DNA of 64,000 nt, taken from positions 5,896,501-5,960,500 of the forward strand of contig JAJKFL010000011.1 of NCBI GenBank assembly GCA_021186555.1, given 5' to 3'. The DNA is from Reticulitermes speratus (Eukaryota > Arthropoda > Insecta > Blattodea > Rhinotermitidae). Each line of letters starts with the position of its first letter. Position 1 is the stretch's first letter. Positions 31,671-42,068 of the stretch are shown one piece after another. The position numbers and the translations under genes were made by a program. The notes beneath the pieces were generated by a model that did not search any database, had not been told where the DNA came from, and saw nothing but the letters and a program-made list of their open reading frames with translations.

Positions 31671-32384
31671 TGGTAATATTTACAAAAAGGGAGATGACGA
31701 GAACAATTCAAATCTGAGAGTGCATGACGCAAACGTTGAAGAGCGTAAAAAAAGAAAACATAAATTGCGTTTCAGAAATAACATAACATAAGTGATTATA
31801 ACAAAAAATGCGAAGGTCATGTACGGAAGTTTTAAGCTTACAGATTTTTACTTTGTCCTGGATCGCACTGACCTTCGAAACCGATTCTTACTACTCAGAT
31901 ACGTTACGTTATGATTACTGTACTTGTTATCTTGCTTCCCTCTCAGTAAGTACGAACACTGTTTTCAAACAGGTACTTTGCGATATATCGAGGTGATTGT
32001 GAATTTCAATACAATATACTTTGAGTGCCCTTCACTTTATACTTGTTAACCTACCTTTATCTCTTGTGACTTGAAATTATCGTGGCTTAAAATTTACATT
32101 TGTTTTAATCCGTGTGTATGACACAGACCTACTTTTACTACAATTTTATAAAATGTAAGTTTATATGATGTCGGGTGATGTAGAACTGTATATATATATA
32201 TGAGTGTAGTGTTGACTCGCTCTAGAATACTGCGGTGTATTTTTAGTTTAGTCACTGTGCAGGGTGCAGTCCGGACATAAATATTTGGGTGAGGATGGGC
32301 TAAAACTGAAGAGCAAATGTAGAAGTGACTTCTATACACTGCTCACTGATTTAGTGGTAATGATTACGTATTTATTGGGGTACA
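31671..32384. other. unassigned
   Basis: Nothing recognised. Confidence 0.4.
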
Positions 32385-32990
32385 CGGTGATGCAGTTGTT
32401 TTTTTTTTTACATGGTGAAGGGCCCCGCAGCAGATGCTACGGACGCACTACAACCTTAAGGCTTTTTGTGCAACCCTGTGATGAATATGAAGATGAGCAG
32501 TTTATTTACCAAGTTTTACAAGTAATGGAGCACCAGTGGAATGAAATTGACAGGGGAAAACTGACAACTCGGAGAAAAACCTGTCCCAGTGCCACTTTGT
32601 CCACCACAAACCCCACATGGACTGACCCGGGATCGAACCCGGGCCTCCGCAGTGAGAGGCCGGCGACTAACCGCCTGAGCCATGGCACGGCCTGTGATGC
32701 AGTTGGTTGAGGTACTGCGCCAAAAGCCAGAAGGTTGCTGGTTCGATTCCCGGTGGGGTCATTGGGATTTTTCATTGACTTAATCCTTCCGGCCGCACTA
32801 TGGTCCTGGGGTCAAGTCAGCCTCAAACAGACATGAATACCAGTGATATCGCATGATGGGTAAAGGCGATCGGTGTGTAGGACTGACAAACACCTTCATG
32901 TGCCGATTTTGTAGAAACTTTGAGAGCCTCAACCTCCTGGAGCCCCAAGGGCCTATCCAGGACTGTAATGGGATAGCTTTTTGCAAATTT
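32385..32990 (+). mobile_element. SINE-C copy split by a SINE-B insertion
   Basis: The head start CGGTGATGCAGTTG is at 32385-32398. It resumes at 32694 with the duplicated target and GTTGAGGTACTGCGCC, GCTGGTTCGATTCCCGG B box, CACTATGGTCCTGGGGTCA, AACAGACATGAATACCAG, GCGATCGGTGTGTAGGACTG, CATGTGCCGATTTTGTAGAA, GAGCCTCAACCTCCTGGAGC and CTGTAATGGGATAGCTTT. The SINE-B (32399-32693) sits inside its tRNA-like head. Confidence 0.92.
32399..32693 (-). mobile_element. SINE-B copy inserted in SINE-C, 12-bp TSD
   Basis: TSD GTGATGCAGTTG at 32387-32398 and 32694-32705 is perfect. Left end is poly-T followed by GAAGGGCCCCGCAGCAGATG; right end is the inverted head CCGCAGTGAGAGGCCGGCGA, CTAACCGCCTGAGCCATGGC with B box CCCGGGATCGAACCCGGG. 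It is younger than its SINE-C host. Confidence 0.95.
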
Positions 32991-34239
32991 ATTTATTATG
33001 TGAAAATAATTTGTTTCATATTATTTGGTGGCTGACATATTACAATCTCAAAATTTTAAATTGGAGGCTTTGATGACTGTAATTCAGAATTAAGGGATTT
33101 GAAAAAATGTGGTATAATCAAGTATTTTAAGGAAATCTGTTGCAGTTTGCAGTAAAACGTGAGCAATGCAAAGGGACAGTATCAACACAAATGTAAGCTT
33201 GCATTACAGTCTCAGAAACAAGTTGTAAAAATCTGCGAGATTTCGGACCTCACCCACGGTGTAGTTGGAAGTCTTGGTTATTCTGCTACGTTAAGCAACA
33301 TAAGTTGCTCATTGGATACCGAAGTGTTTTTTATGCTTGTGAGATAACACAGTTATTTTCTTTAGTGTTCTATGTTGTTAGAGCTATGCACAAATTTGAC
33401 TTAAGGCCTTTATAAACGAAACACGTAACAAATAGCGAGAAATGTAACAAATCTCATGCAATGATAGAGACTGATGTTTTTGACAGGATCTGTATGTTTT
33501 CCCCATACCGTCATTGCAAGTGTTAAGGGACTCTACCCACGCTGTGCAGGTCAACTGCATTCTCTTGAGTAAAGGACAGTACGTACAGGCCCATACAAGG
33601 TCTATTGTTGATTGGCTGTATCATCAATATTTATCATATTGACATGCACCAGTGAGAGATGTAGAGCTGTGTAACAGCATTCCATACTTGAGTAACTCAG
33701 CCCTTCCTTTCTCAATACCGATGTCCTTACTTACTGCATACTGATTGTTACGGTCACTGCACTCGTGTCCCTCTGGTCCAGTCTAGATGGCGCTGCTGCG
33801 AGGTGCTCAACTCCCACCCTCACCACGCTCATAGCGGCTGCAAGTCGAGTAATTAATCCGGGGCGATTTATGTTTGAGCCGTCAGGGCAGGCTGTTCTGT
33901 TCGCCTGATTAGTTGCGGATCCACATGACTTATTGTTATTGGAGCGAGTGTGTAGCCGGTGCCTGATGTTCAAACACGAACCGTACTGTGCATTGCCCTC
34001 ACGCGCTGGCCAGCTACCCACTGCCAGGCGTTTGCGGAAGTCTTGAATGCCTTTCTATTATCCGGCCGTAACGTAGTTCACATATGCAAATTCTGAAGTT
34101 TGTTTCGCTTTATCTTAGAGCAACTTTTGGTATTTTGGTTCTTAGATGGTTAATGTTTTCCATTGCTTGCCTGAGTTCATTTTGGGGTCACAGTGTCGGA
34201 GAGATATTTCGCGTACTGTCTGTTTTTAAAGTACAGTGG
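32991..34239. other. unassigned
   Basis: Nothing recognised. The stretch 33760-34030 is somewhat richer in G+C than its surroundings, but no gene is visible. Confidence 0.4.
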
Positions 34240-34420
34240 AACTCGGTTATAACGTCATGAAAGGGAATGGATATTTTGTGTCGTTATAACCGAGTGTTGT
34301 TATAACCGAGCAGAATAATATTATGGCTAACAGTGAGGAATTAATTGGCATCACAGAATATCTGACGCTATAGCCGAGGTGTCGTGTATACCGATGTCGT
34401 TATAACTGGGTTCGAATTTT
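34240..34420. mobile_element. possible pogo/Tigger-type MITE fragment
   Basis: TACAGTGGAACTCGGTTATA, ACG opens the stretch. GTCGTTATAACCGAG and TTGTTATAACCGAGCAG recur, and it closes with GTCGTTATAACTGGGTTCG. CAGT-GAACTCG-TTATAACG is typical of pogo/Tigger termini with TA targets, but the right end is not well formed. Confidence 0.4.
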
Positions 34421-34802
34421 GCTTCGCAAGTCTATTACTGAGTAGACAGCTGTGTATTAAATTACTACTGTAGTTGTTGGCATGGGTAAAGCGAGTAGAG
34501 CCTGAAGCAGATCATTCAACACGCGTTCAGTCCCGAACTTAGATTTAGACTTAATCCTATTCCTCGCATAACCACCTGCATTTTATGGTGCTCAGCCCAC
34601 AGTGGATCTGTTTTCGCCATCTACACTTAAGAGCTAGAACACTTGAATCACAGTGGCCCTTTCGGATAAACCGACTCCAAATGGAACTCTATAATCTACC
34701 CAAAATGAAATTTATTTTATCTTAACAATGTGTTGTTCTATTGATTAAGATCAAGATATACAGAACTATAATTTTGCACTTTGTTTTGTATGGGTGTCAA
34801 AC
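34421..34802. other. unassigned
   Basis: Nothing recognised. Confidence 0.4.
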
Positions 34803-35580
34803 TTGATCTCTCACATTGAGGGAGGAACATAGGCTGAGGGTGTTCGAGAATAGGGTGCTGAGGAAGGTATTTGAGCCTTAAAGGGACGAGGTAACAGGAG
34901 AATGGAGAAGACTACATAACGAGGAACTTAATAATTTTTACTCATCACCAAATATTGTTTTTTTTTTCCAATCGCTCGACAGCCCCTTAGGGGCCTAGGC
35001 CGCCTCATTTTTCGAGGCTTCACGATCACACTTTTTAGACACGCCACACTCGGTAGGACTCCTCTGGACGAGTGATCAGCTCGTCGCAGAGACCTCTACC
35101 TAACATCACACAACACTCACAAGAGACAGACATCCATGCCCCCGGCGGGATTCGAACCCACAATCCCAGTAAGCGAGCGGCCGTAGACCCACGCCTTAGA
35201 CCGCGCGGCCACTGGGATCGGCCCAAATATTTTTAGGGGGATAAAATCAAGAAGAATGAGATAAGCGGGTTGTGTAGCACGTATGTGGGAGAGGAGAGGT
35301 GCATACAGGGATTTTGTAGGAAAACCTGAGGAAAGAAATCTCTTGAAAGATCTAGGCGTAAATGGGATTATAACATTAAAATGGATCTCCAAGAAGTGGT
35401 ATACGGGGCATGGACTGGATTGATCTGGCTCAGGATGGGGACAGGTGGCGGGCTCTTTTGAATGCGGTAATGAACCTTCGGGTTCCATAAAACGCGGGGA
35501 ATTTCTTGACTAGCTGAGGAACTGTTAGCTTCTCAGGAAGGACTGTGCTACATGGAGTTAGTTTCGTTGTTTATTAAGTT
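34803..35580 (+). mobile_element. LINE-1 fragment split by a SINE-A insertion
   Basis: Left part 34803-34956 translates to SLTLREEHRLRVFENRVLRK, VFEP-stop-RDEVTGEWRRLH, NEELNNFYSSPNI. Right part 35232-35580 gives GIKSRRMR-stop-AGCVARMW, frameshifts, then a DWSGSG/'DWIDLAQ'-like end. This is the C-terminal region of an insect LINE RT open reading frame, with stops and frameshifts. The 3' UTR has TAAAACGCGGGGAATTTCTT and GAGGAACTGTTAGCTTCTCA. The element is dead and predates the SINE at 34957-35222. Clade (RTE-like or other) is uncertain. Confidence 0.85.
34957..35222 (-). mobile_element. SINE-A copy inserted in LINE-1, 9-bp TSD
   Basis: TSD CCAAATATT at 34948-34956 and 35223-35231. Left end poly-T then TCGACAGCCCCTTAGGGGCC; right end CGCCTTAGACCGCGCGGCCA, CTGGGATCGGC. 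B box GGATTCGAACCCAC is well kept. Confidence 0.94.
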
Positions 35581-35654
35581 TTCATCGGAATAAGTTTATA
35601 TTGCTTTCTGTTTGTTATTAGTTGATTGACAAATTAAGCAACTAATTTATTCCT

Positions 35655-35800
35655 TGGAGAGTTTTCTGAGAAGCTGATACTTCCTCAGCTTGTAATGGAA
35701 TTACTTCCATTTTATGGAATCCGAATATTCTTCACTTTGCTCATAAGATCCCTCCTATCGATTTATCCTGAGGCAGTGTAATCTAGTCCACGACCCCCAG
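35655..35800 (-). mobile_element. LINE-1 3'-end fragment (minus), opposite to its neighbour
   Basis: CCTTGGAGAGTTTTCTGAGA, AGCTGATACTTCCTCAGCTT, TTTTATGGAATCCGAATATT and CTAGTCCACGACCCC mirror the LINE-1 3' end 75-100 bp away in the other orientation. Confidence 0.65.
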
Positions 35801-36404
35801 CCTATTCCTTTAAGATTTTTGTGTTTTTACGTTTATGGCAAATATGACGTTGGTTTTTAAACGTGAGTCCAGTAAGCGATATTTGCCTCATAGCTCTGTC
35901 AGTACATAATCGACCTACTTAGAGCCTGGTCCGGTAACTGGCTCAGGGGTTTTCCTCCCACTACAACGTCAGAGAAAATTCTGAAGCTCATTCAATCTCC
36001 TGTTTCATCTGTACCGGAGGCACTTGCCCTATGGTAAAGCGGAAGCTCTTTCCGTGGGATAAAGTCGGTCGGACATTGAAGCTTACTTTCATTTAGTACA
36101 ACATTTAAGCATGCGTGCAGACTTTGCTGCTCGGTCTCCTACTGTTTTTCTGTGTTGCAACAGCTGTTTTGTCATTATACAAACAGAACAGCTTAAACTG
36201 TATTTATATCAAAGGCTATTTAGTATTTTCCTCTTCTTTCAAGAACAACTCTGAAAGTTATTCAAACACGTTTCTTTTTTCTACAATATAGGCGCTTTAA
36301 TAAACAGCAAATGTTTAACCTTTCAATGCCGGTTTGTTGCACTTTTTGGTTGTTCACAGGCTACCGGCTTCTGCACACTCCAGGTCGTGAGTCCATTTAT
36401 TTCT
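35801..36404. other. unassigned
   Basis: Nothing recognised. Confidence 0.4.
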
Positions 36405-36593
36405 GTGGCGCAACAGCCCAACTCGGGCCTAGGCCGCCTCTTTGTTGATATTTGTAGAGCACACACAATTAGACATACACTCGGTAGGACTCCTCTCAAC
36501 GTTGCAGAGGCCTCTGCCTACACAACACAGAACAAACACAAGATACGAACATCCATGCCCTCAGTGGGATTCGAACCCGCGATCCCGGGCAAG
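36405..36593 (-). mobile_element. SINE-A copy truncated by the 14-bp array
   Basis: GCGCAACAGCCCAACTCGGG, CCTAGGCCGCCTC, CACTCGGTAGGACTCCTCTC, GAACATCCATGCCCTCAGTG and GGATTCGAACCCGCGATCCC are the inverted 3' end, body and B box. The first 60-70 bp of the head are missing and the 14-bp repeats start at the break. Confidence 0.88.
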
Positions 36594-37620
36594 ACTGTTC
36601 AGTGTAGACAGTTCATTTTAGACTCTTCATTGTAGACTTCATTCTAGACTATTCAGTGTAGACAGTTCATTTGGGACTGTTTATTGTGGATTGTTTAGTG
36701 TATATTGTTCATTGTAGACTCTTCATTATATACAGTTTAGTTTAGACTCTTCAGTGTAGACAGTTCGTTTTAGACTCTTCAGTGTAGACAGTCCATTTTA
36801 GACTCTCTATTGTAGACTGTTCATTCTAGACTATTCAGTGTAGACAGTTTATTTGGGACTGTTTATTTTAGATTGTTTAGTGTATATTGTTCATTGTAGA
36901 CTCTTCATTATAGACTGTTTAGTTTAGACTCTTCAGTGTAGACAGTTCATTTTAGACTCTTCAGTGTAGACAGTCCATTTTAGACTCTCTATTGTAGACT
37001 GTTCATTCTAGACTATTCAGTGTAGACAGTTCATTTGGGACTGTTTATAGTAGATTGTTTAGTGTATATTGTTCATTGTAGATTCTTCATTATAGACAGT
37101 TTAGTTTAGACTCTTCAGTGTAGACAGTTTATTTTAGACTCTTCATTGTAGACTGTTCATTCTAGACTATTCAGTGTAGACAGTTTATTTGGGACTGTTT
37201 ATTTTAGATTGTTTAGTGTATATTGTTCATTGTAGACTCTTCATTATAGACTGTTTAGTTTAGACTCTTCAGTGTAGACAGTTTATTTTAGACTCTTCAT
37301 TGTAGACTGTTCATTCTAGACTATTCAGTGTAGACAGTTTATTTGGGACTGTTTATTTTAGATTGTTTAGTGTATATTGTTCATTGTAGACTCTTCATTA
37401 TAGACTGTTTAGTTTAGACTCTTCAGTGTAGACAGTTCATTTTAGACTCTTTATTGTAGACTGTTCATTCTAGACTATTCAGTGTAGACAGTTTATTTGG
37501 GACTGTTTATTTTAGATTGTTTAGTGTATATTGTTCATTGTAGACTCTTCATTATAGACTGTTTAGTTTAGACTCTTCAGTGTAGACAGTTCATTTTAGA
37601 CTCTTCAGTGTAGACTTTTT
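36594..37620. repeat. 14-bp monomer array with 182/154-bp higher-order repeats
   Basis: Monomers such as TGTAGACTGTTCAT, TTTAGACTCTTCAG and TGTAGACAGTTCAT run for about 1 kb. The marker monomer TTGGGACTGTTTAT recurs with its GGG at 36673, 36855, 37037, 37191, 37345 and 37499: two steps of 182 (13 x 14), then three of 154 (11 x 14). The array is a true higher-order repeat. The reverse-complement monomer forms the array at 43735-44275. Confidence 0.95.
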
Positions 37621-38265
37621 TGTATATCACAAATTTATCCTAAAGCAGTCCATGAAGTACCGCTCTTTTATAAAACCCCAAAATTAATCACCCTTCGCGA
37701 AAAATTCCTTCACGCAGCACTGCCATCGTCAATGCCTTCACGTGTTCGCAACACTAGGTGATAAAAGCAGCCAGTTTCCTCGGCCATTCAGAATTAAAAT
37801 TCAACTGCAGTTCAACGCACACTACGTACCTCACTCTCATACTGCTCGATTCAACCGCCTGAGACAGAGAACGCGAAGTGTGAAATTATTAATTATGTTA
37901 CGTTTTACAGTCCGCTGTTACTTCTTCCATTCATACAGATTTCTCATCGGTGACTTCAAGTACCCTTCGACCAAGTTCCCCCCTCACCCCCCCCCCCCCC
38001 CCCCCCGTACACTTTAATCACAACTCTCACCAGTACAAAAATCATTCGCATATGTATATATGTATATGTGTGCGTGTGTGTAAGTTAGGTTAATAATTGT
38101 GTGATTGGTCCTCTTTCCTTTAAAGAAAACAAGAACACAATTGCGGTGAATTCTGAGTGCAATTTCACTATGCCGAAAACTGTTTGGCTAGCGAACCACG
38201 AAGAATTGAGCAAAGGATGAGAAATATATATTGCGTATACAGCAAGGAAAATCATGACTTTTGTT
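37621..38265. other. unassigned; poly-C tract at 37988-38006
   Basis: A run of about 18 C occurs after CCCTCACC. Nothing else is recognised. Confidence 0.45.
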
Positions 38266-38269
38266 AGTG

Positions 38270-38545
38270 GAATACTTCAAGACCACTATATTTCACGATT
38301 TGTTGGCATTCCGTGGCCATCACGTTCACCCGACTTCACAGGGCCAGACTTATTCCTGTGGACACTATTCATCTTCCACTGAACCAAAGAATTTAAAGCC
38401 CGCTTTACTGAGGTGTTTGGAAAATTTAATGGTACTTTATTGCAGCGAGTTACGTAGAACTGCAGACAGTGATGACAGCTACGTGTATAATGTTATGGAG
38501 GCCACGTGGAACAGTTGGTCTAATCTTCGAGAAGTAAATGGATTC
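38270..38545 (+). pseudogene. DDE (mariner-like) transposase fragment
   Basis: A frame from about 38280 reads LQDHYISRFVGIPWPSRSPD, FTGPDLFLWTLFIFH then a stop. WP-P/S-RSPD-(L)T-x-x-D-x-FLW is the third catalytic block of mariner-type transposases. Later blocks (LLRCLENL, LLQRVT) appear in other frames, so it is frame-shifted. No terminal repeats were located. It is a different lineage from the fragments at 16.7 and 20.6 kb. Confidence 0.65.
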
Positions 38546-38670
38546 TGAGCCAGTTATCTCTTAACATAATTCGTAACAAATTGTACATTATATAGACCGT
38601 GCATCTTGTCATAAACTTAATAACACAAATAAATGCACATGTTAAATACATATACAACGTATATTAGAGA

Positions 38671-38711
38671 CCCCTACATATGTTTCGATAAACATTTGTC
38701 ATCATCAGGGG
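38671..38711 (-). ncRNA. hammerhead-ribozyme-like motif
   Basis: Minus strand: CCC, CTGATGA, extra T, helix II GACAAA/TTTATC (one mismatch), GAAAC, palindromic ACATATGT helix III, GTA, GGGG. Core fully conserved. Confidence 0.65.
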
Positions 38712-38881
38712 TTCAAGCAAAGGTGAACAAGAACTTCGCATCTATTTACATGTTGAAAATATCACACATAGAAATTCAAAACATAAAATCTGTGGCTTTG
38801 AATTTGTATGTTTTGAATTTCTAACGTGTGATATTTGCAACAGGTAAAAGGACGCTAAGTTCTCGTACACCTTTGCTTGAA

Positions 38882-38923
38882 CCCCCTGAAGATGACAAAG
38901 TTTTGTCGAAATATATGTAGGGG
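38882..38923 (+). ncRNA. hammerhead-ribozyme-like motif
   Basis: CCCC, CTGAAGA, extra T, helix II GACAAA/TTTGTC with a GT loop, GAAA, TATATGTA, GGGG. The helix III palindrome is weakened by C-to-T relative to the partner arm. Core conserved. Confidence 0.62.
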
Positions 38924-38970
38924 TTTCTAATACACTTTGTATATGTATTTAACATGTGTAGTTGTTGGTG

Positions 38971-40124
38971 TTACTAAGTCTATAACTGACTTCAGTGCAT
39001 TTCATGGAGAACCGTCACATGCTCACGCCTCACATTGTACTGTGCAAAGTGATAATTATACAAATGACTGTGATCAAATGTTGAAATACATATTTTCCAC
39101 AAGAACAAATTCCGACTACCTTGAATTTCTCAGACATAACCTCAAAGTTTAGAACTCTCAATATATCTGCAATAGTTGTTATAAAAAACACTATTTATTT
39201 CGTAATTTTAGGTGGGTTTTTGATCTATCTCAACACGAAATTACACACGATTAAACGCAAGTATAATTTATAAACACCAAAATAAAAAAATACACATAAA
39301 TTCCACGTGGCCGCCCTGACGCTATTTTCATTCTACAAAAGAAAGTATTCTGACCAAAGTTGCGTATTTCCGAACATCTACTCTCACACAATACTTCATA
39401 TCTTCTACTAAGTAACGCTAGTGTCGCACATCAGAATCTAGCATAACTGCCATGTTCGTATGGTAAGCAGCCAGAAATTCAAAAGCGTAGAAATGTGGTT
39501 ACATCTACATTAGTTAAGAGGAATGGACACATCTATACGATCCAGTAAACCATATTTTTATATAACGTGAGTACAGTGGGCTATACAGCATAGTTTCAAA
39601 TCTCTTTGCTTCTCGGTAAATTCCAGAAAATTTTAAGAAACCTGTTTTGAATTATCACCAATAAATGCTATTTTCCTTTTATTAATTATGGTAAGAACGA
39701 GAGGCCTTACTTCTCCACATTCACTTTAATCAATCTGGCCCACTGAACACAAATGCTCTAACAAGAACGTTGCTGTTTTATAAACAGCAGAGATCCAAGC
39801 GCCATGAAACCACACAGCCTGTAAGACAGACAGGAGAGTCACGCAGCAATCCGCGGTGTCCGTGCAGTGTAGACCTGCTCTTCACTCCACTCCAGTTGTT
39901 CCGCGTAACTAGACACCGGCAGATCCGTCCCACCCTCGGCTCAGCTCACCTGTCTTTCAGTGCGATGTCAGAGCGCATTCCAGCAGACAAGACCTGCGCT
40001 CTTTGGCGGTACGGGAATCGTATCGGTGGGAAAGTAACCTTGTGTTTTATCCTCTCTGGTATGCCGCCGACACCCCCTGCTTCTCAGTTCATGCCTGACG
40101 ATCAATGTAAAATATAGTACAGCA
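38971..40124. other. unassigned
   Basis: A 115-codon frame at 39770-40117 has no recognisable domain and no support. Nothing else. Confidence 0.35.
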
Positions 40125-40420
40125 GTGTTTCAATTCCTCCGATCCCAGTGGCCGCGCGGTCTAAGGTGTGGGTCTTCGGCCGCTCGCTTACTGGGATTGT
40201 GGGTTCGAATCCCACCTAGGGCATGGATGTCTGTCTGTTGTGAGTGTTGTGTGTTGTCAGGTAGAGGTCTCTGCGACGGGCTGGTCCCTCCTCCAGAGGA
40301 GTCCTACCGACTGTGGTGTGTCTCAAATGTGTGTGATCATGAAACCTCGACGAAACGAGGAGGCCCAGGCCCATATAGGGCTGTCGAGCCATACAAAAAA
40401 AAAAATTGTGTTTCAATTCC
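40125..40420 (+). mobile_element. SINE-A copy with 13-bp TSD
   Basis: TSD GTGTTTCAATTCC at 40125-40137 and 40408-40420; body 40138-40407. Full head (GTGGCCGCGCGGTCTAAGG, GGTTCGAATCCCACC), 3' end CTGTCGAGCCATAC and 13 A. Confidence 0.95.
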
Positions 40421-40457
40421 GAGTTCCGTGACAAGCATTGATTGATTTGAGTACCGT

Positions 40458-40776
40458 CTTACCTTGCGGTGGCGCAGTTGATTGAGGCACTGCGCTACAA
40501 ACCGGAACGTCGCGGGTTCGATTTCCGATGGTGTCATTTTTTCCTTTTTTCCTTGACATAATCGTTTCGGTCTCACTATGGCCCTGGGGTCGACTCAGCC
40601 TCTAACAGAAATGAGTACCAGGAATATTTCCTGGGGGGAAAAAAGCGGCCGGTGCGTAGGGCTGACAACCTTACCACCTTCATGTGCAGATTGTCTAGAA
40701 ATCTGGGAGCCTCAACCTCCTGGAACCTTAAGGTCTGTCTAGGCCTGTAATGGGGTTGCTTTTACCTTACCTTGCG
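40458..40776 (+). mobile_element. SINE-C reference copy with 11-bp TSD
   Basis: TSD CTTACCTTGCG at 40458-40468 and 40766-40776; body 40469-40765 (297 bp). Head GTGGCGCAGTTGATTGAGGC, ACTGCGCTACAAACCGGAAC, B box CGCGGGTTCGATTTCCG. Central domain CTCACTATGGCCCTGGGGTC, AACAGAAATGAGTACCAGG, AGCGGCCGGTGCGTAGGGCT. 3' domain ACCACCTTCATGTGCAGATT, GAGCCTCAACCTCCTGGAAC, CTAGGCCTGTAATGGGG. Confidence 0.95.
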
Positions 40777-41144
40777 TTAAATACCCTGTGGCAGGTCTAT
40801 AGAAAATGAATGGGATATGGTATTTTGTCAGTTTGTTGTTTAAAAAGAAGCCTTACTAACAGAAACGGAATTACAAAGAAACCCTAAACCACGTAACATA
40901 AAATTGAGTTACCTGAAGCATATAAACATCCTTTGAATCGCCTGTATTTTAGAGGTCGCCATGAAGGAATTCTTTTACCTACATACAAGAAATTCACATT
41001 CCTCCTTCTACATGTAAACTATCCTACTTGAATCAGTACTGGGTTTTGTGGCTAACGTTTGTATGGTCAAAGCCTAGGCGCTACGATTCTAAGTTAATGT
41101 GATGAATATCAATAAATATTTTGCAATAAAATCATACACAACGT
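40777..41144. other. unassigned
   Basis: Nothing recognised. Confidence 0.4.
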
Positions 41145-41415
41145 TGCCGATCCGGAACACCTCAGTCGTTATGCGACTAGACCACAGGCTAGAAGGACCG
41201 CAGTTCGAATTCGGTCGGAGGGGGATTTCCTTTCGTCCAAATTTTCCAGACTGGCCCTGGGGCCCAAGCAGCCTTCTCTTCAATGGATGCCGGGGTTCTG
41301 TCCTGGTGATAAAGCGGCCGGGGCGTGTCGTTGACCTCTAACCTCCATCTAGTGCCGAGGTTAGGCTGGGTAGACCTAAACTTCAACTTGTCCTCTGTGA
41401 CTTCAGAGATTGTAC
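41145..41415 (+). mobile_element. SINE-E copy
   Basis: tRNA-like head GCCGATCCGGAACACCTCAG, TCGTTATGCGACTAGACCAC with B box CAGTTCGAATTCGG. Central domain CTGGCCCTGGGGCCCA, GCCTTCTCTTCAATGGATGC, TAAAGCGGCCGGGGCGTG, TTGACCTCTAACCTCCATCT, AGTGCCGAGGTTAGG is shared with SINE-D. The 3' end differs (CTCTGTGACTTCAGAGATTG). No clear TSD. Confidence 0.8.
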
Positions 41416-41479
41416 AAGTAAATTTTATGTGTTTTCACCATTTTCATAACCGATTTTTTCAGAAAATTGTGATCTGACA

Positions 41480-41560
41480 TAAACAGTCATGCATGCTTAT
41501 GTATGTATGTATGTATGTAGTATACACGTATGTATATTATGTATGATAGAAAGTACATGA
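41480..41560. repeat. (TATG)n microsatellite
   Basis: TATGTATGTATGTATG near 41498-41518 with degenerate flanks. Confidence 0.85.
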
Positions 41561-41740
41561 AAAAGTGGAAGTTCGACTTCAAATCAAACTGAACAGCTTA
41601 ATCTCCTGAGATCTTCGTTCTTCTGGAATGTTACACAGCGTAGATTGGTAATTTTCACATTATATTCACCGTGCATTCTGTCTTATATAATAGCTTTTAT
41701 TTTAACCAACATATGCACTACACCTTTGTCGTCATATATA

Positions 41741-41783
41741 CCCCTACATATGTTTCGACTACTTATTAGTCATCATCAGGGGG
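41741..41783 (-). ncRNA. hammerhead-ribozyme-like motif, best copy
   Basis: Minus strand: helix I CCCC, core CTGATGA, extra T, helix II GACTA/TAGTC with an ATAAG loop, GAAAC, palindromic ACATATGT, GTA triplet, GGGG. Every invariant hammerhead core base is present. Confidence 0.68.
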
Positions 41784-41907
41784 ATCAAAGTATATAAACA
41801 CAGACTACACATCCACTATAATAGTTGGTTCACATTCAATGTTAAAATAACATGAACTATTTCAATATAGTCTTCTCGGGCGCACAGCCGCGTCAATTCG
41901 TTTGAAT

Positions 41908-41947
41908 ACAACGTTTCGGGGACTAGCTCCGTCCCCATCCTCAGGCA
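41908..41947 (-). ncRNA. hammerhead-ribozyme-like motif, left arm
   Basis: Mirror image of the motif at 42029-42068: CTGAGGA, T, GGGGAC/GTCCCC helix II, GAAAC, GTT. Confidence 0.62.
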
Positions 41948-42028
41948 AAACTGATTTAACATACAACTCGTCTGTCCCATGTTTTTCTACCTAACACGGG
42001 ACAGACGAGTTGTATGTTAAATCAGTTT

Positions 42029-42068
42029 TGCCTGAGGATGGGGACGGAGCTAGTCCCCGAAACGTTGT
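42029..42068 (+). ncRNA. hammerhead-ribozyme-like motif, right arm
   Basis: CTGAGGA core, extra T, a strong 6-bp helix II (GGGGAC/GTCCCC, GGAGCTA loop), GAAAC, GTT triplet. AACGTT forms a self-complementary helix III. Helix I is short. Confidence 0.62.

Larger units (their letters stand above)
38585..38970. mobile_element. PLE-like fold-back pair with two hammerhead-like motifs
   Basis: The 5' flank TTGTACATTATATAGACCG, TGCATCTTGTC matches the element starts at 29500 and 41651. Left part (38633-38790) and right part (38800-38965) are inverted copies: TGCACATGTTAAATACATAT against GTATATGTATTTAACATGTG, and GGGGTTCAAGCAAAGGTG against CACCTTTGCTTGAACCCCCT. Each arm holds a hammerhead-like motif in opposite orientation (38671-38711 minus, 38882-38923 plus). 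No open reading frame of note. Confidence 0.75.

Noticed and set aside
34240-34420. A full pogo/Tigger transposon
   Set aside because: Only the left terminus and internal TTATAACCGAG repeats are convincing; listed as a low-confidence fragment instead.
39770-40117. 115-codon plus-strand frame
   Set aside because: No domain, no composition bias typical of coding sequence that I could defend; likely chance.
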